Below the pieces are notes generated by a model, which was not told the DNA's origin, did no database searches, and was given only the letters and a program-made list of their open reading frames with translations. A stretch of 16,603 nt of DNA. Origin: JBOFCS01 sp051646185. GTDB taxonomy: Bacteria; Actinomycetota; Actinomycetes; Mycobacteriales; Mycobacteriaceae. The stretch is from assembly GCA_051646185.1 (NCBI GenBank), contig JBOFCS010000054.1, positions 1-16,603 of the forward strand. The letters are read 5' to 3'. The translations under genes and the position numbers were made by a program. How positions within the stretch are numbered: position 1 is the first letter of the stretch; each line of letters starts with the position of its first letter. Of this stretch, positions 6,070 through 13,600 are shown in pieces.

Positions 6070-7575
6070 ATGACTTCTTCGGTGGCAGAGCTTCTGAACT
6101 TTGATGATGTAATTGAACGTTTTGATCCAGTGCTTGGCATGGAAGTTCACGTGGAGCTTGGTACGGCAACCAAGATGTTTTGTCCGTGTCCCACAGGTTT
6201 TGGTGCGGATCCAAACACTCAAGTTTGCCCGGTCTGCCTGGGCTTGCCGGGGTCTTTGCCGGTTGTTAATGAAAAAGCTGTGGAGTCAGCAATTCGTATT
6301 GGATTAGCGCTCAACTGTTCTATAACGGCGTGGGGTCGTTTCGCCAGGAAAAATTACTTTTACCCTGACCAGCCGAAGAACTATCAAATTTCTCAGTACG
6401 ACGAACCTATCGCCACCGAGGGTTATCTTGATGTGGTGCTTGATGACGGGTCCACTTTCCGAGTGGATATCGAGCGGGCTCATATGGAAGAAGACACCGG
6501 AAAATCTCTGCACGTGGGTGGAGCCACAGGACGAATTGACGGTGCTAGCCACTCGTTACTTGACTACAACCGGGCCGGAGTTCCATTGGTAGAGATTGTT
6601 ACCAAGCCGATAACAGGTACCGGTGCGCGCGCTCCGGAGATAGCCCGTGCGTATGTTACAGCTCTGCGCGATCTCCTTAAAGCGCTTGAGGTTTCCGATG
6701 TTCGGATGGACCAGGGGTCGATGCGTTGTGATGCAAATGTATCGCTGATGCGTAAAGCGGCAACTGAATTTGGCACCCGAACCGAAACAAAAAACGTCAA
6801 TTCGCTTAAGAGTGTGGAGATTGCCGTTCGATATGAGATGTGCCGTCAGGCCGCAGTTCTGGAATCTGGTGGTGAAGTTATTCAAGAGACAAGGCATTTT
6901 CAGGAGGGCGACGGAACTACTAACCCGGGTCGGCGCAAGGAAACAGCAGAAGATTACCGCTATTTCCCTGAACCCGATCTTGCCCCGGTCGCGCCTGACT
7001 TGCAGTGGATCGAGCGGTTGCGCGCCACTTTGCCTGAGCTGCCATGGATTCGCCGAAGCCGCATTCAAGCGGATTGGGGTGTTTCTGATGAGGTTATGCG
7101 CGATTTGGTTAATGCTGGCGCACTTGATCTGGTGATAGAAACCGTTGAAGCGGGAGCCACGGCGGAATCAGCCCGTTCTTGGTGGGTATCGTATTTAACT
7201 GAAAAGTCTAAGGATGCAGGTGTGGATCTTGTTGATCTAGCTATTAGTCCAGCGCAGATAGCGGAGATCATTGCTCTTGTCGGGGAAGGGAAACTGACTA
7301 ATAAACTTGCTAAACAAGTTGTTGACGCGGTTATTGCTGGGGAAGGTGAACCCTCAGAGGTGATCGAGTCGCGCGGTTTGGCGGTTGTCCGTGATGATTC
7401 GGCACTGCAAAAGGCAGTAGATGAAGCGCTGTTGGCTGATCCTGATATCGCCGAAAAGATTCGTAGTGGCAAGCTTGCTGCAGCCGGAAAAATTGTTGGC
7501 GATGTTATGAAGGCCACCCGAGGACAGGCGGACCCGGCAAGAGTTAAGGAACTAGTGATAGCGGCTTGTTCGTAA
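6070..7575 (+). CDS. gatB: Asp/Glu-tRNA amidotransferase subunit B
   Basis: This 501-residue protein is the kinase/transamidase subunit that activates the tRNA-bound carboxylate with ATP and accepts ammonia from GatA. The N-terminal cradle shows GMEVHVEL, the cysteine pairs C38/C40 and C53/C56 (KMFCPC...NTQVCPVCLGLPGSLPV), YFYPDQPKNYQISQYD, DYNRAGVPLVEIVTKP and the RCDANVS stretch. The C-terminus is the helical and YqeY-like tail (LAKQVVDAVIAGEGEPSEVIESRG through GKIVGDVMKATRGQADPARV), which contacts the tRNA. The ATG at 6070 gives the expected N-terminus but lacks a good ribosome binding site. The gene is separated from gatCA by pfkA and the reverse transporter gene, so it is transcribed independently. 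It ends 4 nt from the convergent lipoprotein gene. Confidence 0.97.
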   Translation: MTSSVAELLNFDDVIERFDPVLGMEVHVELGTATKMFCPCPTGFGADPNTQVCPVCLGLPGSLPVVNEKAVESAIRIGLALNCSITAWGRFARKNYFYPDQPKNYQISQYDEPIATEGYLDVVLDDGSTFRVDIERAHMEEDTGKSLHVGGATGRIDGASHSLLDYNRAGVPLVEIVTKPITGTGARAPEIARAYVTALRDLLKALEVSDVRMDQGSMRCDANVSLMRKAATEFGTRTETKNVNSLKSVEIAVRYEMCRQAAVLESGGEVIQETRHFQEGDGTTNPGRRKETAEDYRYFPEPDLAPVAPDLQWIERLRATLPELPWIRRSRIQADWGVSDEVMRDLVNAGALDLVIETVEAGATAESARSWWVSYLTEKSKDAGVDLVDLAISPAQIAEIIALVGEGKLTNKLAKQVVDAVIAGEGEPSEVIESRGLAVVRDDSALQKAVDEALLADPDIAEKIRSGKLAAAGKIVGDVMKATRGQADPARVKELVIAACS

Positions 7576-7579
7576 TGTG

Positions 7580-8743
7580 TTAGTCGATATCATTATTGCC
7601 TTCACCTTCACCAAACCCACCTGAGATAACTACTGCTTTATCGTCGAAGGGGCCAGTAATCCCGGAGGATTTATTGTTTGTGCTGGCATAAATTTTAAAA
7701 TCTATGCCCAGGGTAAGTCCGCTAATGTGTCCGTAGAGGTCTTTAACGAGATCTTTAGGTCCGGAGTTGACGACTCCGCTATCAAGTGAAAGCTGAAAAT
7801 TTACAACACTTTTAGTGAAATTCAGTCCCACGGCAACCTGACCAGCAAGTGCGGTGCAGTGGGTAACTCCTGGTCGTTCAGGCCAGGACCAGACAGTTGA
7901 TACCGTACCGTTACCTTCGCGTCGTTGTAGCCTATCGACAGTAGGTGTTCGATCGGTGACATAGAGTGAGTCATTGGCAGGGTCATGACAGACTGCACTG
8001 TTAGTCCCGATTCCCGACATCAGAATGTGTGGTTGGTTGCTTTGATTGGGGGAAGGGGAATCCACAATAAGAAGTTTCCCTGCCAAGGAGTTTGGGTCGG
8101 TGCTTAGTTGTTCATTACCGATATTTCCAGTGACTACTGCTAATTGGGTGGGTGAAGTGAATACCAATCCACCTGAATTTCCCAATCGGCCATGGGGGAT
8201 ACCTTTGAGAATATCTTTGGGGGTATCACCTGGAGTAATGCGGACTACCTTATTTTCGTTGGCGGTGCTGATGTAGGCGAAGATAAGCTTATCTTCGCTA
8301 TAGAAAGGGGAGAGCGCGATATCTAGTAGCCCACCGTCACCTTCTGAATTGACAGGGATATTCGTCAGAATTATTGGTTCATCGCCTTGCTTAACTTGCA
8401 TAATATTGCCTGTTTTCAGCTCAGCTACTAGCAAGCTCTGACCATCAGGAAGAGCGGCTATAGCTGAGGTGGTATCCAGGCAGCCGCGAATGACTGCTGC
8501 ACTGGGCTCAGGGCAACTTGCCGGAGGAACATAGGGCTTTGTTGAGGTTGGAGGTGGTGGAGTTACTGTAGATTCGGGGCTTCCAGTTGGGGTGGGAACG
8601 GTGCTGAATGGCTGTGCCATTTTATCGTCGACTGTAGTGCAGCCTGTGATCACGAAGGCGCATACAGTTAAGGCAGCGACAGCGTTTAATGCTGGAGTCC
8701 TTTTACGCACAAAGTTGGGGACACAGGCATTGTCACGATTCAT
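7580..8743 (-). CDS. Secreted lipoprotein, PQQ-dependent sugar-dehydrogenase-like beta-propeller
   Basis: This encodes a 387-residue protein. Residues 13-34 form a signal peptide (RKR, then a hydrophobic core) ending in the lipobox ITGC with C35 as the probable lipidated cysteine. A Pro/Thr/Ser-rich linker follows to about residue 75, then a domain with blade-like features of the glucose/sorbosone dehydrogenase family: SAIAALPDGQSLLVAELKTGNIMQV, GGLLDIALSPFY, HGRLGNSGGLVF and DSLYVTDR. The calcium/PQQ ligands cannot be assigned by eye, so activity is uncertain and it may be a non-enzymatic propeller. The ATG at 8743 lacks a ribosome binding site but has TAATCT 7 nt upstream, suggesting leaderless translation. 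A GTG at codon 12 would also give a good signal peptide. It lies 95 nt downstream of ilvD on the same strand. Confidence 0.75.
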   Translation of the reverse strand: MNRDNACVPNFVRKRTPALNAVAALTVCAFVITGCTTVDDKMAQPFSTVPTPTGSPESTVTPPPPTSTKPYVPPASCPEPSAAVIRGCLDTTSAIAALPDGQSLLVAELKTGNIMQVKQGDEPIILTNIPVNSEGDGGLLDIALSPFYSEDKLIFAYISTANENKVVRITPGDTPKDILKGIPHGRLGNSGGLVFTSPTQLAVVTGNIGNEQLSTDPNSLAGKLLIVDSPSPNQSNQPHILMSGIGTNSAVCHDPANDSLYVTDRTPTVDRLQRREGNGTVSTVWSWPERPGVTHCTALAGQVAVGLNFTKSVVNFQLSLDSGVVNSGPKDLVKDLYGHISGLTLGIDFKIYASTNNKSSGITGPFDDKAVVISGGFGEGEGNNDID

Positions 8744-8749
8744 GCTTAT

Positions 8750-8755
8750 AGATTA
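8750..8755 (-). promoter_or_regulatory. Candidate -10 element for the lipoprotein gene
   Basis: TAATCT read on the minus strand ends 7 nt before the ATG at 8743, so transcription would start at the start codon itself. No good -35 is visible, and read-through from ilvD is an alternative. Confidence 0.3.
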
Positions 8756-8838
8756 CGGATTGCAGCTAATGCTCGGCTATCCCGTATCCTGTTTGCCGAG
8801 ACCGATCAAACTGACTCCTGTCGCTCAGTCCTCTTGGG

Positions 8839-10683
8839 CTAGGGAACCTGGCGGACTGCGCCCTTATCTGCAGAGGTAGCTAAAGCTGCGTAAGCACGTA
8901 GCGCAGTGGTCACTGTCCGCTGACGATCACGAGGCTGCCAAGGTTTTTCCGATGCCTCCATGAGTTCGCGTCTTTGTGTTAGTACTTCATCAGAGACGAG
9001 CACCTTCAGAGTACGGCTCAGGACATCGATAAGGATCTGATCTCCATCCTGGATCAGCCCGATAACGCCGCCGGCAGAGGCTTCCGGGGAGATATGTCCC
9101 ACCGAAATACCGGAGGAACCACCCGAGAAACGCCCGTCAGTAATGAGTGCACACTTTTTGCCCAGGCCCGAACCTTTGAGAAAAGCTGTGGGGTGCAACA
9201 TTTCTTGCATTCCAGGCCCACCTGCCGGGCCCTCGTAGCGAACCACAAGAACATCACCTGGTTGAATTGTTTTGCTGAGGATTGCGGAGACGGCGGCTTC
9301 TTGGCTTTCTACAACTCGGGCAGGCCCTTGAAAATGCCATAGTTCTTCATCAATGCCAGCAGTTTTGATGATGGCTCCATCGGGGGCGATGTTGCCTCGT
9401 AATACTGCAAGTCCACCTTCGACGGTGTATTTGTGGTCAAAATCCCTGATGCACCCTGAGGTTGCATCAGTATCGAGCTCCGACCAACGGTTAGTTGTCG
9501 AGAATGGCTCCACAGTGCGGACTCCACCGGGTGCAGCATGGAAGAGCTCGATGGCTTCCTCGGACGCCTTGCCTGAGCGGATATCCCAGGTATCAAGCCA
9601 TTGGTCAAAGTCTTTGGTATGAACCGTGGAAACGTCTGTTTCCAGGAGATTGGCACGACGTAGTTCACCCAGAATGGCCGGAATCCCTCCGGCGCGGTGT
9701 ACGTCTTCCATATGGTAGTCAGAGTTGGGAGAAACTTTAGATAAGCAAGGGACACGGCGGCTGATGGCATCTATTTCAGCGAGATCAAACCCAGTAACTT
9801 CGCCTTCTTGGGCTGCAGCAAGAATGTGTAACACGGTATTGGTGGAACCACCCATAGCAACGTCAAGAGCCATGGCATTGCGGAATGCCTTGTGTGTTGC
9901 AATGTTTCGAGGAAGAACGGAGATATCTTCTTCTTTGTAGTAGCGCAGCGCTGCCTCGACGACGGTGCTGCCGGCTCGGCTAAATAGCGCTCGGCGTGCT
10001 TCATGGGTCGCTAAGGTTGAGCCATTACCTGGCAGTGCCAGTCCCAGGGCCTCGGTAAGGCAGTTCATTGAGTTTGCTGTGAACATTCCAGAACAGGAAC
10101 CACAAGTAGGACAAGCAGATCGTTCAACTTCATCTAAGCCATCGTCACTAACTGCCTCGCTTGCACTTGCCGAAATGGCGGTAATGAGATCGGTAGGTGC
10201 GTGCGCCACGCCGTCAACGACCACTGCCTTGCCTGCTTCCATCGGTCCGCCAGAGACGAACACGGTAGGGATATTGAGGCGCATGGCGGCGTTCAACATG
10301 CCGGGGGTTATTTTATCGCAGTTTGAAATACACACTAGAGCGTCAGCGGTGTGTGCATTGACCATGTACTCAACGGAATCGGCAATAATTTCACGGCTAG
10401 GCAATGAATAGAGCATTCCACCGTGTCCCATAGCGATTCCGTCGTCAACGGCAATGGTGTGAAATTCGCGAGGTACTCCGCCTGCTACCCGCACTGCTTC
10501 GGCCACAATGTCGCCAACATTTTTGAGATGCACATGCCCAGGCACAAATTGGGTGTAGGAATTGGCGATAGCAACTATTGGTTTACCAAAATCGGAGTCA
10601 GTCATACCGGTGGCGCGCCATAACGAGCGAGCGCCGGCAGCATTACGCCCGACAGTGGTGGTCCTGGACCGAAGCGGAGGCAT
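8839..10683 (-). CDS. ilvD: Dihydroxy-acid dehydratase
   Basis: This 614-residue iron-sulfur enzyme dehydrates 2,3-dihydroxy-isovalerate and 2,3-dihydroxy-3-methylvalerate to the keto acids that precede valine and isoleucine. Family signatures are present: NCDKITPGML (C122) and CPTCGSCSGMFTANSMN (C191, C194, C197), with GHVHLKNVG near 49-57 and GRFSGGSSG near the C-terminus. The start is set at the ATG at 10683 (MPPLRSR...TTVGRNAAGAR). AAAGGA lies 7 nt upstream, and the resulting N-terminus and length match what I recall for C. glutamicum IlvD (613 residues). The frame stays open to 10731, but that extension reads as non-conserved. It lies on the opposite strand to ilvBNC, as in C. glutamicum. 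Confidence 0.96.
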   Translation of the reverse strand: MPPLRSRTTTVGRNAAGARSLWRATGMTDSDFGKPIVAIANSYTQFVPGHVHLKNVGDIVAEAVRVAGGVPREFHTIAVDDGIAMGHGGMLYSLPSREIIADSVEYMVNAHTADALVCISNCDKITPGMLNAAMRLNIPTVFVSGGPMEAGKAVVVDGVAHAPTDLITAISASASEAVSDDGLDEVERSACPTCGSCSGMFTANSMNCLTEALGLALPGNGSTLATHEARRALFSRAGSTVVEAALRYYKEEDISVLPRNIATHKAFRNAMALDVAMGGSTNTVLHILAAAQEGEVTGFDLAEIDAISRRVPCLSKVSPNSDYHMEDVHRAGGIPAILGELRRANLLETDVSTVHTKDFDQWLDTWDIRSGKASEEAIELFHAAPGGVRTVEPFSTTNRWSELDTDATSGCIRDFDHKYTVEGGLAVLRGNIAPDGAIIKTAGIDEELWHFQGPARVVESQEAAVSAILSKTIQPGDVLVVRYEGPAGGPGMQEMLHPTAFLKGSGLGKKCALITDGRFSGGSSGISVGHISPEASAGGVIGLIQDGDQILIDVLSRTLKVLVSDEVLTQRRELMEASEKPWQPRDRQRTVTTALRAYAALATSADKGAVRQVP

Positions 10684-10810
10684 ACAAGATCCTTTGTGAT
10701 GTGGCGGTGTCTGTACCGGCTTGTGCAGCACCGGGGATGAACTTGTTGACTTACGAGGTTACTCGGTGGGCTAGGTGTTTGATGTTCACGTCCCCAATTT
10801 GGAACCTATG

Positions 10811-10840
10811 CTGGCCACTGAAATTGTTATTGCAGGCCAG
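10811..10840. repeat. Inverted repeat CTGGCC...GGCCAG at the end of the PH-domain gene
   Basis: Six-base perfect arms at 10811-10816 and 10835-10840 are separated by 18 nt and straddle the stop codon of the PH-domain gene. There is no following U-tract on the minus strand, so it is not a standard terminator. It may be a processing site or chance. Confidence 0.35.
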
Positions 10841-11261
10841 TGCGGCTTTTGTGTGCCGAGTAGGGATCGGTAATGCGACCACCGCTTGCAGTTGCCAGGG
10901 TCGGCAATGTAGCAAAAGTAACAGTGGGAAGTCTAACTTCAGTCTGATCCTTAAGGCGAAGTCGGCCCCAGCGGTGTTGTGGAAAGCGGATTCCCGCTAT
11001 GGCCTCCCACTGCAAAGTTCGGCTGCTCAGAACGGATCGGATACGAAGGGATTCTGGTGAAATGATTGTTGCCGTTCGAGCTATGTATAGCGAAGCAAAA
11101 GCGGGAATAATCAGCATCCAACCAAACCACAATGGATTGTTGAGCACAGGTACCAAGATGCAGAGCGTCAGTAAGCCCACTGCCAGGTGATTTAGCGGTG
11201 AAAAGCGCAGTACTGTTGGTGAAAATTGGGAGTTCGGATTGTTGAGCTGTGTTGGGGGCAC
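10827..11261 (-). CDS. Small membrane protein with bacterial PH domain (Cfp6-like)
   Basis: This 144-residue protein has two predicted membrane helices (about 24-40 and 43-60) followed by a soluble PH-like domain at about 62-120: TATIISPESLRIRSVL, then RTLQWEAIAGIRF and the short strands WGRLRLKDQTEVRLPTV. This matches the bacterial PH family of low-molecular-weight antigen 6 proteins of mycobacteria and corynebacteria. Its function is unknown, and no enzyme motif is present. The GTG start at 11261 is supported by a strong GGAGG (11268-11272, minus strand) 6 nt upstream and by an in-frame TGA further upstream without another start. C. glutamicum has a similar hypothetical gene between ilvD and ilvB. 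It is divergent from the ilvBNC leader. Confidence 0.8.
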   Translation of the reverse strand: MPPTQLNNPNSQFSPTVLRFSPLNHLAVGLLTLCILVPVLNNPLWFGWMLIIPAFASLYIARTATIISPESLRIRSVLSSRTLQWEAIAGIRFPQHRWGRLRLKDQTEVRLPTVTFATLPTLATASGGRITDPYSAHKSRTGLQ

Positions 11262-11384
11262 AGGATTCCTCCGGCGTAGGAGCGGGTGTGTCGAGGTGTT
11301 TCAGCATGTCAGGCTGTTCTGCTGTGATGATTGTTGCATCAAGTCCGCCAGGTCTCATAGTGTGGGAACCCTGTGGCTGGTAGT

Positions 11385-11412
11385 TTGACTATATCGCCTA
11401 CGCGGGCATAAC
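11385..11412 (+). promoter_or_regulatory. Probable ilvBNC promoter
   Basis: TTGACT (11385-11390) is a near-consensus -35, and CATAAC (11407-11412) is a reasonable -10 at a 16-nt spacing. The expected start site falls at about 11419-11422, at or next to the GTG of the leader peptide. This mirrors the leaderless leader-peptide arrangement reported for C. glutamicum ilvBNC. Confidence 0.65.
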
Positions 11413-11421
11413 GTCAGCTAC

Positions 11422-11469
11422 GTGAGAAACATCGAATTGCGAGTGACCGTTCGGCGCGCCGCCGTCTGA
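11422..11469 (+). CDS. ilvBNC leader peptide (attenuation)
   Basis: A 15-codon frame, GTG to TGA, encodes MRNIELRVTVRRAAV. Branched-chain residues are enriched: Ile at 4, Leu at 6, and Val at 8, 10 and 15. There is no Shine-Dalgarno, and the promoter places the transcript start at or next to the GTG, so it is probably leaderless. Ribosome stalling at these codons when charged tRNA(Val), tRNA(Leu) or tRNA(Ile) is scarce would alter folding of the RNA before the terminator at 11517-11551. The same layout (short leaderless Val/Ile/Leu-rich peptide, then terminator, then ilvB) is known from C. glutamicum. The peptide itself has no predicted function. Confidence 0.75.
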   Translation: MRNIELRVTVRRAAV

Positions 11470-11545
11470 GCCGGGTACTTATAGATTCGGGGCCACTCGC
11501 CAGCATCGACGCGCCACCCTCGTACAGCAGACCTGCTGGCGGGGG
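11439..11545 (+). promoter_or_regulatory. Alternative pairing segments of the ilvBNC attenuator
   Basis: GCGAGTG (11439-11445, codons 6-8 of the leader) is perfectly complementary to CACTCGC (11494-11500). The latter overlaps CGCCAGCA (11498-11505), which is perfectly complementary to TGCTGGCG (11534-11541), the 3' arm of the terminator. These pairings are mutually exclusive, as required for ribosome-controlled attenuation. A further 6-bp option joins GGCGCG (11453-11458) with CGCGCC (11510-11515). Confidence 0.6.
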
Positions 11546-11551
11546 TTTTTT
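11517..11551 (+). terminator. Intrinsic terminator (attenuator) before ilvB
   Basis: The 5' arm 11517-11529 pairs with the 3' arm 11534-11545 around a 4-nt loop: 12 pairs, mostly G-C with two G-U, and one bulged A at 11524. Six T residues (11546-11551) follow directly. It lies 48 nt after the leader-peptide stop and 117 nt before ilvB, so it can act only as a conditional attenuator. Confidence 0.8.
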
Positions 11552-11610
11552 GTTGCCTGAAGAGATTTGCTACAGACTTAATCGTGATCCGGTTGAGTTC
11601 GACGCATAGC

Positions 11611-11634
11611 TAGATCAGTGTTTAGACCAGTGTT
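11611..11634. repeat. Tandem 12-bp repeat upstream of ilvB
   Basis: TAGATCAGTGTT (11611-11622) is followed immediately by TAGACCAGTGTT (11623-11634), matching at 11 of 12 positions. It ends 34 nt before the ilvB start codon and just upstream of the ribosome binding site. It could be two half-sites for a regulator or a recent slippage duplication. Confidence 0.7.
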
Positions 11635-11668
11635 ATAAGAATTACGTCCAAGATCAGAGGAACTTGCA

Positions 11669-13600
11669 GTGAGTGCACCAACCGCACGGCCTCAGCCCGG
11701 CCCTTCGGGACCCCGTAAGCCCAGCAGCTCGGCTGGTACTGGCGCAGTGGAGCGTACGACCTCCGAGCGTCGTATTGTGCCACCCGAACGTGTCACCGGC
11801 GCACAGTCCGTGGTGCGCTCGCTAGAAGAGCTGGATGTCGATATTGTTTTTGGCATTCCAGGTGGGGCGGTGCTCCCGGTTTACGATCCGCTTTTTGATT
11901 CCAAGAAAGTCCGCCATGTTTTAGTTCGCCATGAACAAGGTGCAGGACATGCGGCAACTGGCTACGCGCAGGCAACGGGCAAGGTAGGTGTCTGTATGGC
12001 TACCTCAGGGCCCGGTGCCACCAATTTGGTCACACCAATTGCTGATGCGCAAATGGATTCTGTCCCCATCGTGGCCATTACCGGTCAGGTTGGGCGTGGA
12101 TTGATTGGTACTGACGCTTTCCAAGAGGCCGATATTTCGGGCATCACCATGCCGATCACTAAACATAATTTTTTGATTTCCGATGGAGCGGACATCCCTC
12201 GAATACTTGCTGAAGCTTTTTACTTGGCTTCCAGTGGTCGACCGGGCGCAGTGCTTGTTGATATTCCTAAAGATGTTCTGCAAGCGCAAACAACATTCAG
12301 CTGGCCACCCGAGATGCACCTGCCGGGCTATCGACCGGTAACCAAGCCGCACGGCAAGCAGGTTCGTGAAGCAGCTCGCTTAATTACCGCAGCAAAAAAC
12401 CCGGTGTTGTATGTCGGTGGCGGGGTTATCAAGTCAAATTCTTCCCCGGAATTATTGGAACTTGCCGAGTTAACCGGCATTCCGGTGGTTACTACCTTGA
12501 TGGCGCGCGGTGCTTTCCCTGATAGTCATCAGTTTAATTTGGGTATGCCAGGCATGCACGGCACTGTCGCAGCTGTTGCCGCCTTGCAACGCAGTGACTT
12601 GCTTATTACTTTGGGTGCTCGATTTGACGACCGGGTTACTGGTCAGCTGGATTCTTTTGCGCCTGATGCCAAGGTTATTCACGCTGATATTGACCCGGCA
12701 GAAATTGGCAAAAACCGGCATGCCGATGTGCCGATTGTTGGTGATTGCAAAGAGGTTATCGCTGAACTTATCGAAGCTTTAAAAGCGGACTTCGCGACCG
12801 GAACCAAACCTGATATCAGCAGCTGGTGGACTTATCTAGAAGATATTCGTCGTAGGTACCCCTTGAGTTACGACCGTCCTGAAGACGGGAGTATGAGCCC
12901 GGAGTTTGTTATTTCAGCGGTAGGGAAGTTCGCCGGGCCCGATGCAATTTATTGTGCCGGTGTTGGTCAGCATCAAATGTGGGCTGCCCAATTTGTTTCC
13001 TATGAAAAACCTCGAACCTGGCTTAATTCAGGAGGTTTGGGCACTATGGGCTATGCGATACCGGCGGCTATGGGTGCAAAGATGGGGATGCCTGATACTG
13101 AAGTGTGGGCAATTGACGGCGATGGTTGCTTCCAAATGACTAACCAAGAATTGGCAACCTGCGCTATTGAAGGGGTGCCGATTAAGGTGGCATTGATTAA
13201 CAACGGCAATTTAGGCATGGTTCGGCAATGGCAAACGCTCTTTTACGAGGAGCGCTATTCCAATACGGATTTAGCTACTCACTCTCGTCGTATTCCCGAT
13301 TTTGTCAAACTTGCTGAGGCGCTTGGTTGTGTGGGAATCCGTTGTGAGCGTGAAGAAGACGTAGATGCGGTTATTGCGCAAGCTCGGGCTATTAATGATC
13401 GCCCAGTTGTTATTGACTTTATTGTTGGTGCAGATGCTCAAGTATGGCCCATGGTTGCTGCTGGAACTGGTAATGATGAAATCATGGCGGCGCGAGGTAT
13501 TCGGCCGTTATTTGATGACGACGAAGCTGTTGTTGAATCCACGGTGATACATCAGGCTCAGAAGCATATCGAACTTCACTCAGAAGAAGGGGATAACTAG
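11669..13600 (+). CDS. ilvB: Acetolactate synthase, large catalytic subunit
   Basis: This 643-residue thiamine-diphosphate enzyme condenses two pyruvates, or pyruvate with 2-ketobutyrate, in the first common step of valine and isoleucine synthesis. The conserved activating glutamate is E89 (VRHEQGAGHAATGYAQ). The ThDP/Mg motif begins GDG at 484-486 (AIDGDGCFQMTNQELATCA) and ends with LINNGNLGMVRQWQ. The middle FAD-binding domain reads normally. The first 40 residues are Pro/Ser/Thr-rich and look disordered, making the protein somewhat longer than the 626 residues I recall for C. glutamicum. GTG at 11669 follows AGAGGAA with good spacing. The stop overlaps the ilvN start by one base (TAGTG). 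Confidence 0.97.
   Translation: MSAPTARPQPGPSGPRKPSSSAGTGAVERTTSERRIVPPERVTGAQSVVRSLEELDVDIVFGIPGGAVLPVYDPLFDSKKVRHVLVRHEQGAGHAATGYAQATGKVGVCMATSGPGATNLVTPIADAQMDSVPIVAITGQVGRGLIGTDAFQEADISGITMPITKHNFLISDGADIPRILAEAFYLASSGRPGAVLVDIPKDVLQAQTTFSWPPEMHLPGYRPVTKPHGKQVREAARLITAAKNPVLYVGGGVIKSNSSPELLELAELTGIPVVTTLMARGAFPDSHQFNLGMPGMHGTVAAVAALQRSDLLITLGARFDDRVTGQLDSFAPDAKVIHADIDPAEIGKNRHADVPIVGDCKEVIAELIEALKADFATGTKPDISSWWTYLEDIRRRYPLSYDRPEDGSMSPEFVISAVGKFAGPDAIYCAGVGQHQMWAAQFVSYEKPRTWLNSGGLGTMGYAIPAAMGAKMGMPDTEVWAIDGDGCFQMTNQELATCAIEGVPIKVALINNGNLGMVRQWQTLFYEERYSNTDLATHSRRIPDFVKLAEALGCVGIRCEREEDVDAVIAQARAINDRPVVIDFIVGADAQVWPMVAAGTGNDEIMAARGIRPLFDDDEAVVESTVIHQAQKHIELHSEEGDN

Larger units (their letters stand above)
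11262..11668. other. Divergent control region between PH-domain gene and ilvB
   Basis: This 407-nt stretch contains no full-size gene. From left to right it holds the ribosome binding site of the PH-domain gene, about 110 nt with no recognisable signal, the ilvBNC promoter (11385-11412), a 15-codon leader peptide (11422-11469), alternative RNA pairing segments, an intrinsic terminator (11517-11551), a 12-bp tandem repeat (11611-11634) and the ilvB ribosome binding site AGAGGAA (11656-11662). Confidence 0.85.

Noticed and set aside
7065..7517. Long minus-strand frame opposite gatB
   Set aside because: This is a shadow frame of a well-supported gene, Ser/Thr/Ala-rich, with no start signals or domain.
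8810..8829. ACTGA...TCAGT hairpin after ilvD as a terminator
   Set aside because: It has only 5-bp arms, a 10-nt loop and no U-tract on the minus strand.
10684..10731. 16-residue N-terminal extension of IlvD
   Set aside because: The ATG at 10683 has AAAGGA at correct spacing and gives the conserved N-terminus and usual length.
10951..11358. Minus-strand frame of 135 codons overlapping the PH-domain gene
   Set aside because: It has no ribosome binding site and no recognisable domain, and most of its length is the PH-domain gene in another frame; that gene has a clear GGAGG and family match.
11453..11460. GGCGCGCC palindrome in the leader as a protein operator
   Set aside because: It lies inside the leader-peptide codons and is better explained by GC-rich Arg/Ala codons and RNA pairing.
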